DNA of 52,092 bases from Colwellia sp. D2M02 (GCF_018860755.1 NZ_JAHKPW010000058.1:149714-201805), one strand, 5' to 3'; shown: positions 9,359 through 19,057, numbered from the stretch's first letter. Numbers and translations: made by a program. Notes: generated from the letters alone by a model not told the origin.

Positions 9359-11214
9359 TGAAAAGTAATCTGGCAAAGATAATACGTAGAGTAAATCCTG
9401 CTCTGAGCAAAGCTGGTTTAGTGTTAGCTTTTAGCTTTAGCGTTAGCGCTTTGACATTAGCAGCGAACCTTACTACTGATACAAGTGTTGACAGCAGCTC
9501 TAACCACAATCAATTGTCCGTAGCTACTAGCACTTTGGTCGCTAAAGCTAAAGATCTTCGCCCTTATCAAGAACGCGACTTTCAAGATGAGGTGTTTTAC
9601 TTTGTGTTACCCGATCGCTTTTATAATGGCGATGCGGCTAATGATTTTGGTGCATCACTTAGCGATACTCAGCGTGCTTTATCACGTGGTGGTTTTGATC
9701 CAACGCATAAAGGCATGTATCACGGCGGTGATTTAATCGGCTTAACTGAAAAGTTACCCTATCTTGATAACATGGGTATTAGCGCTATTTGGTTAACGCC
9801 TATTTTGCGTAATCGCGCTGTTCAGGCGGGTACCTCAGGTTATCATGGCTATTGGATTTTAGACTTTACTGAAATTGACCCTCACCTAGGCAGTAATGCC
9901 GAATTAAAGCATTTTATTGACCAAGCTCACCAACGCAATATTAAAGTTTTTTTTGATATTATTACTAATCACACCGCTGACGTGATTAAGTATGAAGAGT
10001 GTCATGGTAAAGCTGGAAATGCTTGGTTAGTAAAAGGCGACGACTGTCCTTTTAAGTCAAGTGAACAACTCGCACAGGGCGAACGTTACACACCGTTAAT
10101 TCCACTGGGTGAAGAAGCGATTAAATCACCTACATGGTTAAATGATCTTAAGTATTACCATAACCAAGGGGATTCATTTTGGCAGGGTGAGAGTGCGGTT
10201 CGTGGTGATTTTGCTGGTCTTGATGATTTATATACTCAACATCCGCAGGTTGTTGCTGGCATGATTGATATTTATAAAAATATTATTGATGAATTTAAAC
10301 CTGATGGCTTTCGTATTGATACGGTAAAACACGTTAATATTGAGTTTTGGCAAGCGTTTTCACCTGCACTAATGCAACACGCTAAAGCGCAAGGGATTAA
10401 AAACTTCTTCATGTTTGGCGAAGTGTATAGTTTTGAACCTGAGCTTTTAAGCCGTTTTACCACCGAAGCGAAAATTCCCTCGGTACTTGATTTTGCTTTT
10501 CAAGGCGCAATGGAAAAAACGCTAGTGCAGCAACAAGGCACCGATGTTTTAGCAAAATTATTTGCTCAAGATCACCTTTATCAAAGTAACAACAGTAATG
10601 CTAATCAGTTGGTTAACTTTACGGGTAATCATGACATGGGGCGTTTTGCCTATATGCTCAAAAATAGCCCGAAAAATTACAGTGAAGCTGCGCAAATAGA
10701 GCGTAACTTACTTGCCCACGCGATGATGTTTTTTAGCCGTGGTGTGCCAGTAATTTATTATGGCGACGAACAGGGCTTTGTCGGAGATGGTGGTGATCAA
10801 GCTTCTCGCCAAGATATGATGCCCTCAAAAGTAGCGAGTTATAATGATGATGATTTATTAGCAACGGATAACAGCACTGCCGATAATAACTTTGATGTTA
10901 GTCACCCCTTCTATCAGCGCTTTAGTGAATATGCTGCGTTATACCAGCAATATCCTGCATTACGTTTTGGTCAACAAGAGGTTGTTTATGCTCAAGATAG
11001 TGCCGGTATTTTTGCGATAACCCGAGACTATCAAGTAACTGAGAATAGTGATAAAAAGTCACAAAAGTTGTTAGTTGTTTTTAATACCGCGACACAAGCT
11101 CAACCTCTGACCAAGGTTATGAAGCAAAGTGATGTTCAGCTAATTTATCGTTCAGTGAATAGTGGTAGTTCAGATGAAATTGCAGCGTTGAGCTTTGCTA
11201 TTTACCAACTTTAA
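9358..11214 (+). CDS. Exported GH13 alpha-amylase
   Basis: A 618-residue GH13 enzyme with a signal peptide (hydrophobic stretch about residues 18-36), hence periplasmic or secreted. The barrel begins at FQDEVFYFVLPDRFYNGD, with the conserved region I IITNHTAD. Catalytic residues are Asp321 (GFRIDTVKH), Glu355 (FGEVY) and Asp426 (FTGNHDMGR). It resembles periplasmic alpha-amylase / maltodextrin-cleaving enzymes and would cut dextrins arriving through the outer membrane into substrates for the glucosidases. The start overlaps the upstream stop by one base, so the pair form an operon. The exact split between amylase and cyclomaltodextrinase activity cannot be read from sequence. Confidence 0.87.
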   Translation: MKSNLAKIIRRVNPALSKAGLVLAFSFSVSALTLAANLTTDTSVDSSSNHNQLSVATSTLVAKAKDLRPYQERDFQDEVFYFVLPDRFYNGDAANDFGASLSDTQRALSRGGFDPTHKGMYHGGDLIGLTEKLPYLDNMGISAIWLTPILRNRAVQAGTSGYHGYWILDFTEIDPHLGSNAELKHFIDQAHQRNIKVFFDIITNHTADVIKYEECHGKAGNAWLVKGDDCPFKSSEQLAQGERYTPLIPLGEEAIKSPTWLNDLKYYHNQGDSFWQGESAVRGDFAGLDDLYTQHPQVVAGMIDIYKNIIDEFKPDGFRIDTVKHVNIEFWQAFSPALMQHAKAQGIKNFFMFGEVYSFEPELLSRFTTEAKIPSVLDFAFQGAMEKTLVQQQGTDVLAKLFAQDHLYQSNNSNANQLVNFTGNHDMGRFAYMLKNSPKNYSEAAQIERNLLAHAMMFFSRGVPVIYYGDEQGFVGDGGDQASRQDMMPSKVASYNDDDLLATDNSTADNNFDVSHPFYQRFSEYAALYQQYPALRFGQQEVVYAQDSAGIFAITRDYQVTENSDKKSQKLLVVFNTATQAQPLTKVMKQSDVQLIYRSVNSGSSDEIAALSFAIYQL

Positions 11215-11247
11215 TCATAGCCCAGCAAATCTAATCACAGCCCACCG

Positions 11248-11292
11248 AAAAATAGCTTGCGCGCATAATGTTACGCTCAAGCTATTTCTACT
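11248..11292 (+). terminator. Probable terminator of the glucosidase-amylase operon
   Basis: A 10-bp perfect inverted repeat (AAATAGCTTG at 11250-11259, CAAGCTATTT at 11278-11287) has an extra GCG/CGC pairing inside. The T-tract is weak, so efficiency may be partial. Confidence 0.55.
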
Positions 11293-11458
11293 TGTTTATA
11301 AAAAACTGCTCTATCTTAGATGTTATTTGTTAATATAGTGTTGATTCTCACACAAATTAAGATCTGTTTAGCTGTCTAATCATGCCTGTAGCTTCAATAG
11401 AAGTTAGTGGCGAAAGCATAATAGTCTTAAATATAAGTATTAATAAAAAGGATAGAAG

Positions 11459-14400
11459 ATGAAAAAGCTTATTGGCCTTTGCTGTGTTTTACTCTGTCAG
11501 TTTGCCTCTGCGCAACAAGGCTATTACCGCTCGCCAACATTACAAGGTGATAATGTTGTATTTACTGCTGAGGGTGACTTATGGCATTACTCCTTAAAAA
11601 ACTCCTCGGCTAAACGTTTAACTACTCATCCTGCTGAAGAAAAACAAGCGCGTATTTCTGCCGATGGTCAATGGCTTGCCTTTACTGCCAACTATGAAGG
11701 CTCAACGGAAGTTTACGTTATTGCACTTGCCGGCGGTGTAGCGAAGCGCGTTACTTTTGAAAACAGCAATGTGCGTTTGCAAGGTTGGCACAGTGACGGC
11801 AGTATTTTATATGCAACGAATAGCCGTGTTGGACCAACAGGGAACTGGACTTTAAAAACCGTTAATCCTGAAACATTTCAAACAAGCTTTATTCCGTTAG
11901 CCGACGCCATTGAAGGCAGTATTGATGAAAAAAACAATACGCTATTTTTTACGCAATTTGGCTTACAAGTCTCTTCTGATAACGCTAAAATTTATCGCGG
12001 TGGTGCCCAAGGTGAGTTATGGCGCTTTCAATTAGAGGGTAATAAAGAAGCAAAACTGTTGACCAGTAAACATCATGGCGATGTTCGTCAGCCTATGTAT
12101 TTTGACAATAACGTCTATTTCATTAGTGATGCCAGCGGTGCTGATAATATTTGGCAAATGAATACCCGCGGTGAAAAATTAAAACAAGTTACTCATTTTA
12201 AAGAGTGGCCAGTTCGTTCTGCTGGACTTGATGAAAACCGTATTATTTTTCAACAAGGGGCTGATTTAAAAATATTGGATTTAGCTTCTAAAAACGTTAC
12301 AACTCTTGATATTCAGTTGAGCTCTGATTTACCTAACTTGAGAGAGAAGTGGGTAAATAAGCCACTAAAACACTTAACCTCGGCAACCATTTCATCATTA
12401 CCTAAAGTGGCCATTACCGCGCGTGGTAAAGTTGCGATAGCCAGTACTGATAAATCACGTTTAATCGAAGTGTTTACCCCACCAACGTCACGAACGCGCA
12501 ATGCTATTTTAAGCCATGACGGACAATGGGTTTACGCCATCAATGATAGTAGCGGTGAGTTAGAAATCTGGCAGTTTGCTGCTGATGGCTCAGACAATGC
12601 TAAACAGTTAACTAATGATGGTAATATTTTCCGCTGGAATATGCACTTATCGCCTGACGGAAAGAAAATTGCGCATGATGATAAGGCCGGTAATTTATGG
12701 TTACTTGATATAGATTCAGGTGAAAATAAAAAACTACTTGAGAACAATGACGGCTTAAGCCCTTTTCAAGATGTGGTGTGGTCAAGTGACAGTCATTATT
12801 TAGCGTTAACTCGCTCAAAACAAAAAGATCAACGTAGTCGCATTGAACTTTTTAGTATTGCTGACAATAAAGGTAAGTTACTTACCACAGATAAATATAA
12901 TGCTTATTCGCCGGCGTTTAGCCCAGATGGTCAGTGGTTATATTTTCTCTCAGACAGACATTTTAACGCGACACCATCATCACCTTGGGGTGACAGAGTG
13001 ATGGGAGCAGTTTTTGATCGTCGCAGCCAAATTTTTGCTTACCCGTTAACGGCAAATGCACAATTTCCATTCCAGCCAAATAATGAATTGTTAGCGGCAC
13101 AAGCACGCAGTGATAAAGAAGCAAAAGAGCAAGCGAAAGCAGACTCAAAAAGTAAAGATAGCTCTGTAACAACAGCGCAAGAACAGTTAAGTTGGGAATT
13201 ACTGGGTGAAACATTATGGCAAGTACCCGTACCGTCAGGTAACTTTAATAAGCTATCAGTTACGGATAAACATTTATATCTATTAGACCGGGCTACGGGG
13301 GCAGGTAATAGCCCGAGCTTACATGCAATTGAAATAAAAACTGACGCTAAACTTAAGTCTTTAGTGAAGGACATTGCCGACTACCAATTAACAGCAGACA
13401 ACAAACAAGTTTTTGTTCGTAAAGCTAAAAGTAATCAAATGTTGATTGTTGACGCTAATGGTAACTTCCCTGCTAAAACCGCAGGTTTGACTGTGGATAC
13501 TGCTAGCTGGCAGTTACTGATTAACCCTCAACAAGAGTGGCAGCAAATTTTTCATGATGCGTGGTTAATGCATCGTGATTTCTTATATGATGCCAATATG
13601 CGCGGCCTTGATTGGCAGGCTGTAAAAGCCAAATATGAGCCATTATTAAATCGCTTAACCGACCGTCACGAGCTTAACGATATTTTTAAGCAAATGATGG
13701 GTGAGTTAAACGCTCTTCACTCGCAAGTGCGTGGTGGCGATTATGCCAAAGACAACAGCGCCGCTAAAACCGCAACATTGGGAGCAGCCCTTAAACAAAC
13801 AGCCGCTGGCGTTATAGTTGAGCATATTTATCAAACCGACTCAGAATTACCTTTGATGAACTCGCCATTAAACCAGCCTGGCGTAGATGTTAATAATAAC
13901 GACATTATTGAAAGTATTAATGGTCGTAAAGTTACCAATATTGCTCAAGTGAACGCTGCTTTACGCAATCAAACGGGTAAGCAAGTATTATTAGCGCTAA
14001 TACGTGGTGATAATGTGCATAAAACCGTTGTTGTCCCTGTAAGTACCCGCAAAGATTATCAATTGCGTTATCAGGATTGGGTTAACTATAACCAAACTAA
14101 GGTCAGTGCTAACAATACTAATATAGGTTACTTACATTTACATGCCATGGGCGGTAATGATATTGCCAGTTTTGCGCGTGAGTTTTATCATCAAATTAAT
14201 AAAGAGGGTTTGATTATTGATGTTCGCCGTAATCGTGGTGGTAATATTGATAGTTGGATTATTGAAAAGCTGTTACGACGAGTATGGATGTTTTGGCAGT
14301 CGCCTATTGGTGAGCCAAGCACTAACATGCAGCAAACCTTTAGAGGCCACTTAGTGGTATTAGCCGATCAAATGACCTACTCCGATGGTGAAACCTTTAC

Positions 14401-14743
14401 TGCGGGTATTATCGCTAATAAGCTTGCTCCTGTTATTGGTAAACAAACAGCGGGTGCTGGTGTTTGGTTACGTGGTGCTAATCAACAATCTGATGGCGGT
14501 ATGGCAAGAGTGGCAGAGTTTCCTGTGTATGCGATGGATGGACGCTGGATTGTTGAAGGGCATGGCGTTAAACCAACAATTGAGGTGGATAACTTACCTC
14601 ATGAAACCTTTAACGGTAAAGATGCTCAATTAGAAGCTGCGCTTAAGTATTTAAACAAAAAGCTTAAAAAGCAGCCGATAAGAAAAATGCAACCTAAAGC
14701 TTTTCCACCAGTTGATCAGCCGGCAGATGATATTGTTAAATAA
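11459..14743 (+). CDS. Tricorn-like exported S41 peptidase (beta-propeller, PDZ, S41)
   Basis: A 1094-residue protein with a signal peptide (residues 1-18). About residues 20-640 carry repeated WD40/TolB-type propeller blades (SADGQWLAFTAN, SPDGKKIAHDD, SPDGQWLYFLS). A PDZ-like domain lies near 773-846 and an S41 tail-protease core follows. The catalytic Ser is residue 975 in TYSDGETF, and the region ALHSQVRGGD (near 755) corresponds to the tricorn His segment. A linker around 545-570 is rich in Ala, Lys, Asp and Ser. Length and order match tricorn protease and bacterial homologues, here exported, so it probably degrades peptides in the periplasm. It is monocistronic, has GGAT before the ATG and is followed by a strong terminator. 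It has no obvious link to the starch genes. Confidence 0.88.
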   Translation: MKKLIGLCCVLLCQFASAQQGYYRSPTLQGDNVVFTAEGDLWHYSLKNSSAKRLTTHPAEEKQARISADGQWLAFTANYEGSTEVYVIALAGGVAKRVTFENSNVRLQGWHSDGSILYATNSRVGPTGNWTLKTVNPETFQTSFIPLADAIEGSIDEKNNTLFFTQFGLQVSSDNAKIYRGGAQGELWRFQLEGNKEAKLLTSKHHGDVRQPMYFDNNVYFISDASGADNIWQMNTRGEKLKQVTHFKEWPVRSAGLDENRIIFQQGADLKILDLASKNVTTLDIQLSSDLPNLREKWVNKPLKHLTSATISSLPKVAITARGKVAIASTDKSRLIEVFTPPTSRTRNAILSHDGQWVYAINDSSGELEIWQFAADGSDNAKQLTNDGNIFRWNMHLSPDGKKIAHDDKAGNLWLLDIDSGENKKLLENNDGLSPFQDVVWSSDSHYLALTRSKQKDQRSRIELFSIADNKGKLLTTDKYNAYSPAFSPDGQWLYFLSDRHFNATPSSPWGDRVMGAVFDRRSQIFAYPLTANAQFPFQPNNELLAAQARSDKEAKEQAKADSKSKDSSVTTAQEQLSWELLGETLWQVPVPSGNFNKLSVTDKHLYLLDRATGAGNSPSLHAIEIKTDAKLKSLVKDIADYQLTADNKQVFVRKAKSNQMLIVDANGNFPAKTAGLTVDTASWQLLINPQQEWQQIFHDAWLMHRDFLYDANMRGLDWQAVKAKYEPLLNRLTDRHELNDIFKQMMGELNALHSQVRGGDYAKDNSAAKTATLGAALKQTAAGVIVEHIYQTDSELPLMNSPLNQPGVDVNNNDIIESINGRKVTNIAQVNAALRNQTGKQVLLALIRGDNVHKTVVVPVSTRKDYQLRYQDWVNYNQTKVSANNTNIGYLHLHAMGGNDIASFAREFYHQINKEGLIIDVRRNRGGNIDSWIIEKLLRRVWMFWQSPIGEPSTNMQQTFRGHLVVLADQMTYSDGETFTAGIIANKLAPVIGKQTAGAGVWLRGANQQSDGGMARVAEFPVYAMDGRWIVEGHGVKPTIEVDNLPHETFNGKDAQLEAALKYLNKKLKKQPIRKMQPKAFPPVDQPADDIVK

Positions 14744-14786
14744 CAGCTAAAGTTAATTCATACTTGGTGTGAATTCCATTACATTG

Positions 14787-14811
14787 AAAAGCCAGCTTTG
14801 CTGGCTTTTTT
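14787..14811. terminator. Bidirectional rho-independent terminator
   Basis: AAAAGCCAGC, loop TTT, GCTGGCTTTTTT: a near-perfect symmetric hairpin with A- and T-runs on both sides, serving the converging tricorn-like and GGDEF genes. Confidence 0.9.
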
Positions 14812-14879
14812 ATGGCTGTTTTTTAGCTGGCTTTTAGCTAGCTATTAACTAATCACTAACTAATTCTTAACGGTTTCTA

Positions 14880-16340
14880 CTATACGGCGAATGCTTTAAT
14901 GCAATTTCTTCCCTCATTTTTTGCTTGGTAAAGTGCGGTATCTGCCCGTTCAATCCATGAGGCAATGTCATCATTGGCTGTTGATTGCGAAACACCAACA
15001 CTAATTGTTAAGTGTATGTTTAATTCAAAGGCTGTTTCATCAACGGCTTTGACTAGGCGCTGTGCTAAAGCAATCGAGTCAACTTTGGTGGTTTTAGGTA
15101 ATAATACAATAAACTCCTCGCCACCCCATCTGGCCGCGATATCCCCAGCACGTAATACTTGAGATAGCACGGTTGAAAATTGCTGAAGCACTTTATCTCC
15201 CACATTATGACCATGTTCATCATTAATTTTCTTAAAAAAATCAAGGTCAATCATCATAATTGCAGAAATACATTGATGCCTAAGTACATTATTAAAGTGG
15301 TCTTTTACCGTCGACATAAAATAGTGTCGGTTATATAAATTGGTCAAATTATCGTGAAATGAACGATATTCAAGGTTTTTATTAGCTTTGGTTAATTCTT
15401 CTTTTATTTTTTCAAGCTCTTGGTTTTTATCATGTAATGCTGCGAACACTTTCATGTTAACCAGACTCCGCCATAAAAAAATAAAGAAGATAATGGCGGC
15501 GCTAGCGGTAAGGTAATACAGTAATGTGTTGTCTGTTTGTTTCACTATTTTTACGTTGGTCCATTTATTTAAAATAGTGTTGTGTTGTTTACTGGTGATT
15601 TGATCGATGGCTTGGTTAAAAGCTGGGATTAAGTGGGCATTCGCTTTGGTAAAACCAATACGTAGTTGGTCTTGTAAGGAAATCCAGCCATTAATTTTTA
15701 GCGTTTCTAGCTCTAGTTGATTAATTGTTAAATTAATGGAATAGAGAGAGCCAGCATAAACATCGATTTCGCCTTGCTCTACCGCTTTTAAACCTTGGGC
15801 TTCTGAGTCCATTATTTTTAATTTCATTTCAGGGTAATTGCGCGGAATCTCTTCCAGCAATCGATAACCAGAAACTACGCCTAAAGTCATATCTCCTATT
15901 GCAGGTAACCCTTGCATAAAAGGGATGTTTGGTTTACTTACCAAAACATTAGGACCGAAAAAATAAGGCATAGAAAAAGAGAGGAATTTTTCACGCTCAG
16001 TGGTTCTGTTAAGCATTAAGGTTAAATCACAAGCGTTTGATTGAAGTTGTTCTATGGTTTGATGCCATGAGGGGCTTGGCTTTATCGTGAAAGAGTAGGG
16101 GGTTAACTGTTTGAATATTTCAAGGTAATCGCTAGCAATACCAGTATGTTGACCATTAATAACGCCTTCGAAAGGCATCCAGTCAGGGTCTACGCAAAAG
16201 GTTAACTGCTGGTTTTTTTCTTGAGCGAAAGCGCCAAAAACACAGAGCAAGGCTAATGACAATGTAAAGCCTCTTAACACTTGTATGGCAAATGTTAAGT
16301 GCTGTTTAATAATACCTGTAGCGTAATACCTATTGAACAA
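14880..16340 (-). CDS. Sensor diguanylate cyclase: periplasmic SBP-3 domain, TM, GGDEF
   Basis: A 486-residue membrane enzyme making cyclic di-GMP from GTP. A signal or anchor segment (about 22-40) precedes a periplasmic amino-acid-binding type domain (SBP_bac_3, about 45-265), one TM helix near 272-292, a coiled linker, and a GGDEF domain from about 330. The active site is GGEEF at 406-410 and the inhibitory I-site RAGD (RxxD) lies five residues before it, so product inhibition should be kept. The assigned start is TTG and sits directly against AGGAAG; a start a few codons further in is possible. A soluble amino acid or similar ligand likely tunes its output. It is a lone gene. Confidence 0.88.
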   Translation of the reverse strand: MFNRYYATGIIKQHLTFAIQVLRGFTLSLALLCVFGAFAQEKNQQLTFCVDPDWMPFEGVINGQHTGIASDYLEIFKQLTPYSFTIKPSPSWHQTIEQLQSNACDLTLMLNRTTEREKFLSFSMPYFFGPNVLVSKPNIPFMQGLPAIGDMTLGVVSGYRLLEEIPRNYPEMKLKIMDSEAQGLKAVEQGEIDVYAGSLYSINLTINQLELETLKINGWISLQDQLRIGFTKANAHLIPAFNQAIDQITSKQHNTILNKWTNVKIVKQTDNTLLYYLTASAAIIFFIFLWRSLVNMKVFAALHDKNQELEKIKEELTKANKNLEYRSFHDNLTNLYNRHYFMSTVKDHFNNVLRHQCISAIMMIDLDFFKKINDEHGHNVGDKVLQQFSTVLSQVLRAGDIAARWGGEEFIVLLPKTTKVDSIALAQRLVKAVDETAFELNIHLTISVGVSQSTANDDIASWIERADTALYQAKNEGRNCIKAFAV

Positions 16341-16540
16341 CTTCCTGCTACCTTGTGGTTTAGCATAATTATGTCGGGGGTAGTATTTAGTATAGAGCAG
16401 ATTATTATTTATACGACTTTTACGAGGGGCAATATTTAGGGGGTTGCTACTTACTCACTCAGTTAGCGTTTATTAGTGTAAAGTAGACGTAGATAACATC
16501 AGTATTTATCTACGTCATCGTTTTATTTTTTCATTCAGTT
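16341..16540. other. Intergenic region upstream of the GGDEF gene
   Basis: About 200 bases with no open frame of note. It should hold the minus-strand promoter of the cyclase gene, but I see no convincing -35/-10 pair or operator. The tandem repeat listed next follows immediately. Confidence 0.4.
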
Positions 16541-16544
16541 AATT

Positions 16545-16608
16545 TGTTAAGCTAAGTTAAGCTAATCTAAGTTAAGCTAATCTAAGTTAAGTTAAGTTAA
16601 GTTAACAA
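16545..16608. repeat. TTAAG/CTAAG pentamer tandem repeat beside blaR1
   Basis: A run of pentamers (AAGTT, AAGCT and AATCT variants) ends in four clean GTTAA units and abuts the 3' end of the M56 gene. The outer ends, TTTGTTAA and TTAACAAA, are inverted repeats. A similar array is at 32302-32331. Confidence 0.8.
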
Positions 16609-16609
16609 A

Positions 16610-17941
16610 TCAATTGCTTACCTTGATGCGTTCAATCAGGGGCTCTGGTTGTGTTGACGATTCATCCATCAAATAATCTAATTGCACTAATAAGTTTTTA
16701 GTTACTTTATTACTCGCTTTATAGCGCCACTGTTTTAAAGCCGTTACCGCTGTTTTATCAAAAACATAAGCAGGTTTAGCATTCACCACTTCAACATTCG
16801 TCACACTACCGTTTTCAAGCACATCAAACTTTAATACCACCGAGCCTTCAGTACCAGCTTTAGCGGCTTCAATAGGATATTTAGGTTCAATGCGATGGGT
16901 TGGCTGTACTTCAAATTGTTTGTGGTCTTGTTTTTGTGCCTCCTTTAATTGGCTACTGGCATAGGTAACCCCAGCCACTAATGATGTTGATAGTAATGTT
17001 ACTAGTGCTAACATGGCGACTTTACTGATAGGCTTTTTATGGTCCATTTTTTTGATTTGTTCGATACGATTAAACATAAAAGATTGTTCTCCATTGTGTT
17101 TGAAACTCATTAATGTAAAGGCATTAGGCGGTGAGGTTTCAGCCGCTACTACTAAGGCTTTACAATATTCGATCCTGGACTGAGTCTGTTTTCGCGATAA
17201 AACAAATTGATCGCAGGCATGCTCTTGATCTTGGCGAAATGCTGCATAAGCTCGCCAAGCTAGCGGATGAAACCAAAATAACGCTAAGAGCAAAAGCGCG
17301 ACTTGGTTCGCCCACATATGGTGGTGAGAAAAATGACAAACTTCATGAGCAATAATCAGCTGTTGCTGCTCTGGGGTATAAAGTTCGTTAAAATCCTCAG
17401 GAATAACTAAGATTTGCTTAAACAACCCCATTAACATTGGACTATGAACATGGCTACTTTGCGCAAGTGTCAAAGAGTTAGTGCTGCGGTTGAGTTTTTT
17501 AATTTCTTGAGTAAACGCATGATGGCTTGCTGGTTTGAGCATTAACTTTTTTTGATAATCAACATGCAAGGTTAACCAATAACCTGCGAGCATAGAAAAG
17601 CCCAGTAGCCAAATACTAAAAAGTGTTAACTCAATTGAGACATTATGGCTCAAGTGTTGGTTAATCGTTAAGGTTGGCTTAACGATGTAAGCCTGTATTG
17701 AGTTATGGGTAAAGCTATCGTTAAAGCCATAACCTCCAAAGCGAATAACCTCGTTGATAATACTTGCAGCAATAGGCGTAAGCGTAATAACTAAGCATAA
17801 AGGCAGTAATAGCCATAAGCGATAGCTGTTTTTGGCATCAGTGTTTTGCCTCAACGATTGACGAATCATTAAAATAAACATAAGAATGCATGTTAGAGGT
17901 AATAACGCGTTGACTAATAAAGCTACTAAGTCGCTAATCAT
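16610..17941 (-). CDS. BlaR1/MecR1-type M56 membrane metallopeptidase with TonB-like C-terminus
   Basis: A 443-residue inner-membrane signal transducer. Several TM helices in the first 125 residues flank the zinc peptidase domain, whose motif HEVCH (residues 199-203) is in AHEVCHFSHHH. A further TM near 303-325 leads to a periplasmic tail that is not a penicillin-binding domain but a TonB C-terminal domain (about 350-425: PKYPIEAAKAGTEGSVVLKF, then TAVTALKQWRYK). It overlaps the upstream BlaI-type repressor by 8 bases. By analogy with BlaR1, an envelope signal would trigger proteolysis that inactivates the repressor. The swapped sensor tail suggests a signal other than beta-lactam. No beta-lactamase gene is nearby. 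Confidence 0.88.
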   Translation of the reverse strand: MISDLVALLVNALLPLTCILMFILMIRQSLRQNTDAKNSYRLWLLLPLCLVITLTPIAASIINEVIRFGGYGFNDSFTHNSIQAYIVKPTLTINQHLSHNVSIELTLFSIWLLGFSMLAGYWLTLHVDYQKKLMLKPASHHAFTQEIKKLNRSTNSLTLAQSSHVHSPMLMGLFKQILVIPEDFNELYTPEQQQLIIAHEVCHFSHHHMWANQVALLLLALFWFHPLAWRAYAAFRQDQEHACDQFVLSRKQTQSRIEYCKALVVAAETSPPNAFTLMSFKHNGEQSFMFNRIEQIKKMDHKKPISKVAMLALVTLLSTSLVAGVTYASSQLKEAQKQDHKQFEVQPTHRIEPKYPIEAAKAGTEGSVVLKFDVLENGSVTNVEVVNAKPAYVFDKTAVTALKQWRYKASNKVTKNLLVQLDYLMDESSTQPEPLIERIKVSN

Positions 17942-18308
17942 TATTTTTTTCCCAGTCAGAAATCAGTGCTTTAAGTGCGGCGACATCTTCTTTGTTCAAA
18001 TCATTCTGTTTCGCAAAGTTAGCCACTAAAGGCGTTATTTTTCCGCTAAACATTCGCTCGATAAAGCTCTGACTCTCTTTTAGGGTGTAAGCATCACGCT
18101 CGACTAACGGTGAATATAAATAATGGCGCTGTTGCTTTTCAAAGCTAATCGCTTGTTTTTTTACTAAGCGATTGAGTAAAGTTTTTACGGTTTTTTCATG
18201 CCATTCTTTATGTTGATTTAAGCGTGCAATAATCTCATTAGCGCTGGCAGGTGCTTGTTGCCACAGTGCATCGAGTACTTCAAATTCAGCATTACTAATT
18301 TCGGTCAT
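17934..18308 (-). CDS. BlaI/MecI-family transcriptional repressor
   Basis: A 124-residue winged-helix repressor. The N-terminus ISNAEFEVLDALWQQAPASANEI and the recognition segment KTVKTLLNRLVKKQAI are typical of BlaI/MecI/CopY proteins, and the C-terminal half is the helical dimerisation and cleavage region. AGGAG precedes the ATG. It is the first gene of a two-gene operon with the M56 peptidase. Two TACA-N2-TGTA type operators directly upstream (18329-18368) imply autoregulation. Other targets are not seen in the window. Confidence 0.92.
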   Translation of the reverse strand: MTEISNAEFEVLDALWQQAPASANEIIARLNQHKEWHEKTVKTLLNRLVKKQAISFEKQQRHYLYSPLVERDAYTLKESQSFIERMFSGKITPLVANFAKQNDLNKEDVAALKALISDWEKNND

Positions 18309-18328
18309 AACAACTCCTATAACTTTTG

Positions 18329-18368
18329 ATTACAAATGTAATTTATCCTTATAGATTACATCCGTAAT
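18329..18368 (-). promoter_or_regulatory. Tandem BlaI-type operators
   Basis: ATTACA-AA-TGTAAT at 18329-18342 is a perfect dyad, and ATTACA-TC-CGTAAT at 18355-18368 has one mismatch. Centres are 26 bp apart. BlaI/MecI proteins are known to bind TACA-N2-TGTA dyads. They lie just upstream of the repressor gene. Confidence 0.75.
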
Positions 18369-18503
18369 TCTTTGTGTCAAGTTATTATTGCTGCATCATC
18401 ACAATCATTCTCTATAGCAGAGTTTTAAAGAGCGTAACGCTGAGCGTTAGGGTAACAATATCAATATTTGATAATTTTCCACCCTCATATATTGCATGTA
18501 AAC

Positions 18504-18522
18504 GATAATGATTGTTATTAAC
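18504..18522. promoter_or_regulatory. Fur box upstream of the ECF sigma gene
   Basis: GATAATGATTGTTATTAAC matches the classical 19-bp Fur consensus at 15 of 19 positions by eye. It lies 51 bases upstream of the sigma factor start, so iron repression of the module is expected. Confidence 0.75.
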
Positions 18523-18572
18523 CTTCTTTACTGGTAGCATCCTGCTCCTTTTTAGAAACAGATGGGTGTACA

Positions 18573-19040
18573 TTGGAAAGATATTACACTGAGGTTTTAA
18601 GCTTTATCTCTCGCTCAGTGGGCTGTCGTAGTAAAGCAGAAAACATAGTACAAGAAGCTTATGCTCGTTTACTTAGTCGCCGTATTAAACAAGAACAGCC
18701 TGATGATAATCACCAACGGGCACTGTTTTTCACGACGGCAAAAAATATTGTGATTGATAACTACCGTCGCAATAAAAAATTTGTTGAGCCTGAAGAACGT
18801 GAACTTATAGCGCCATGCGATTATGAGCCAGAAGCAAAATTAGCGAGTCAACAACAGCTCAATTTGCTTTATACTTGCATTGAAAAGTTACCACTGAAAA
18901 CCAAACAAGCCTTTGTCTTATATAAGTTTAAAAACTTAAGCTACCAAGAGGTTGCTGAACAAATGGCTATTTCAGTGAGTATGGTTGAAAAACATTTAGC
19001 GACGGCCATGCTTGCATGTCGTGATGTATTAAAAAAATAA
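18573..19040 (+). CDS. FecI-type ECF sigma factor
   Basis: A 155-residue sigma-70 family ECF factor: sigma-2 region (AENIVQEAYARLLSRR ... ALFFTTAKNIVIDNYRR) and sigma-4 helix-turn-helix (LSYQEVAEQMAISVSMVEKHLATA). It directs RNA polymerase to the promoter of the receptor gene downstream when the receptor binds its ligand. The start is TTG, the only plausible initiator before the sigma-2 motif. It is followed after 17 bases by the FecR-like gene. The Fur box upstream indicates iron control. Confidence 0.92.
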   Translation: MERYYTEVLSFISRSVGCRSKAENIVQEAYARLLSRRIKQEQPDDNHQRALFFTTAKNIVIDNYRRNKKFVEPEERELIAPCDYEPEAKLASQQQLNLLYTCIEKLPLKTKQAFVLYKFKNLSYQEVAEQMAISVSMVEKHLATAMLACRDVLKK

Positions 19041-19057
19041 GTACGAGAATCACAACA

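Noticed and set aside
13039-13374. 111-codon antisense frame inside the tricorn-like gene
   Set aside because: It overlaps a confident coding region and has no features of its own.
16610-18308. BlaI/BlaR1 pair as a beta-lactam resistance locus
   Set aside because: No beta-lactamase gene is present and the sensor tail is TonB-like, not penicillin-binding.
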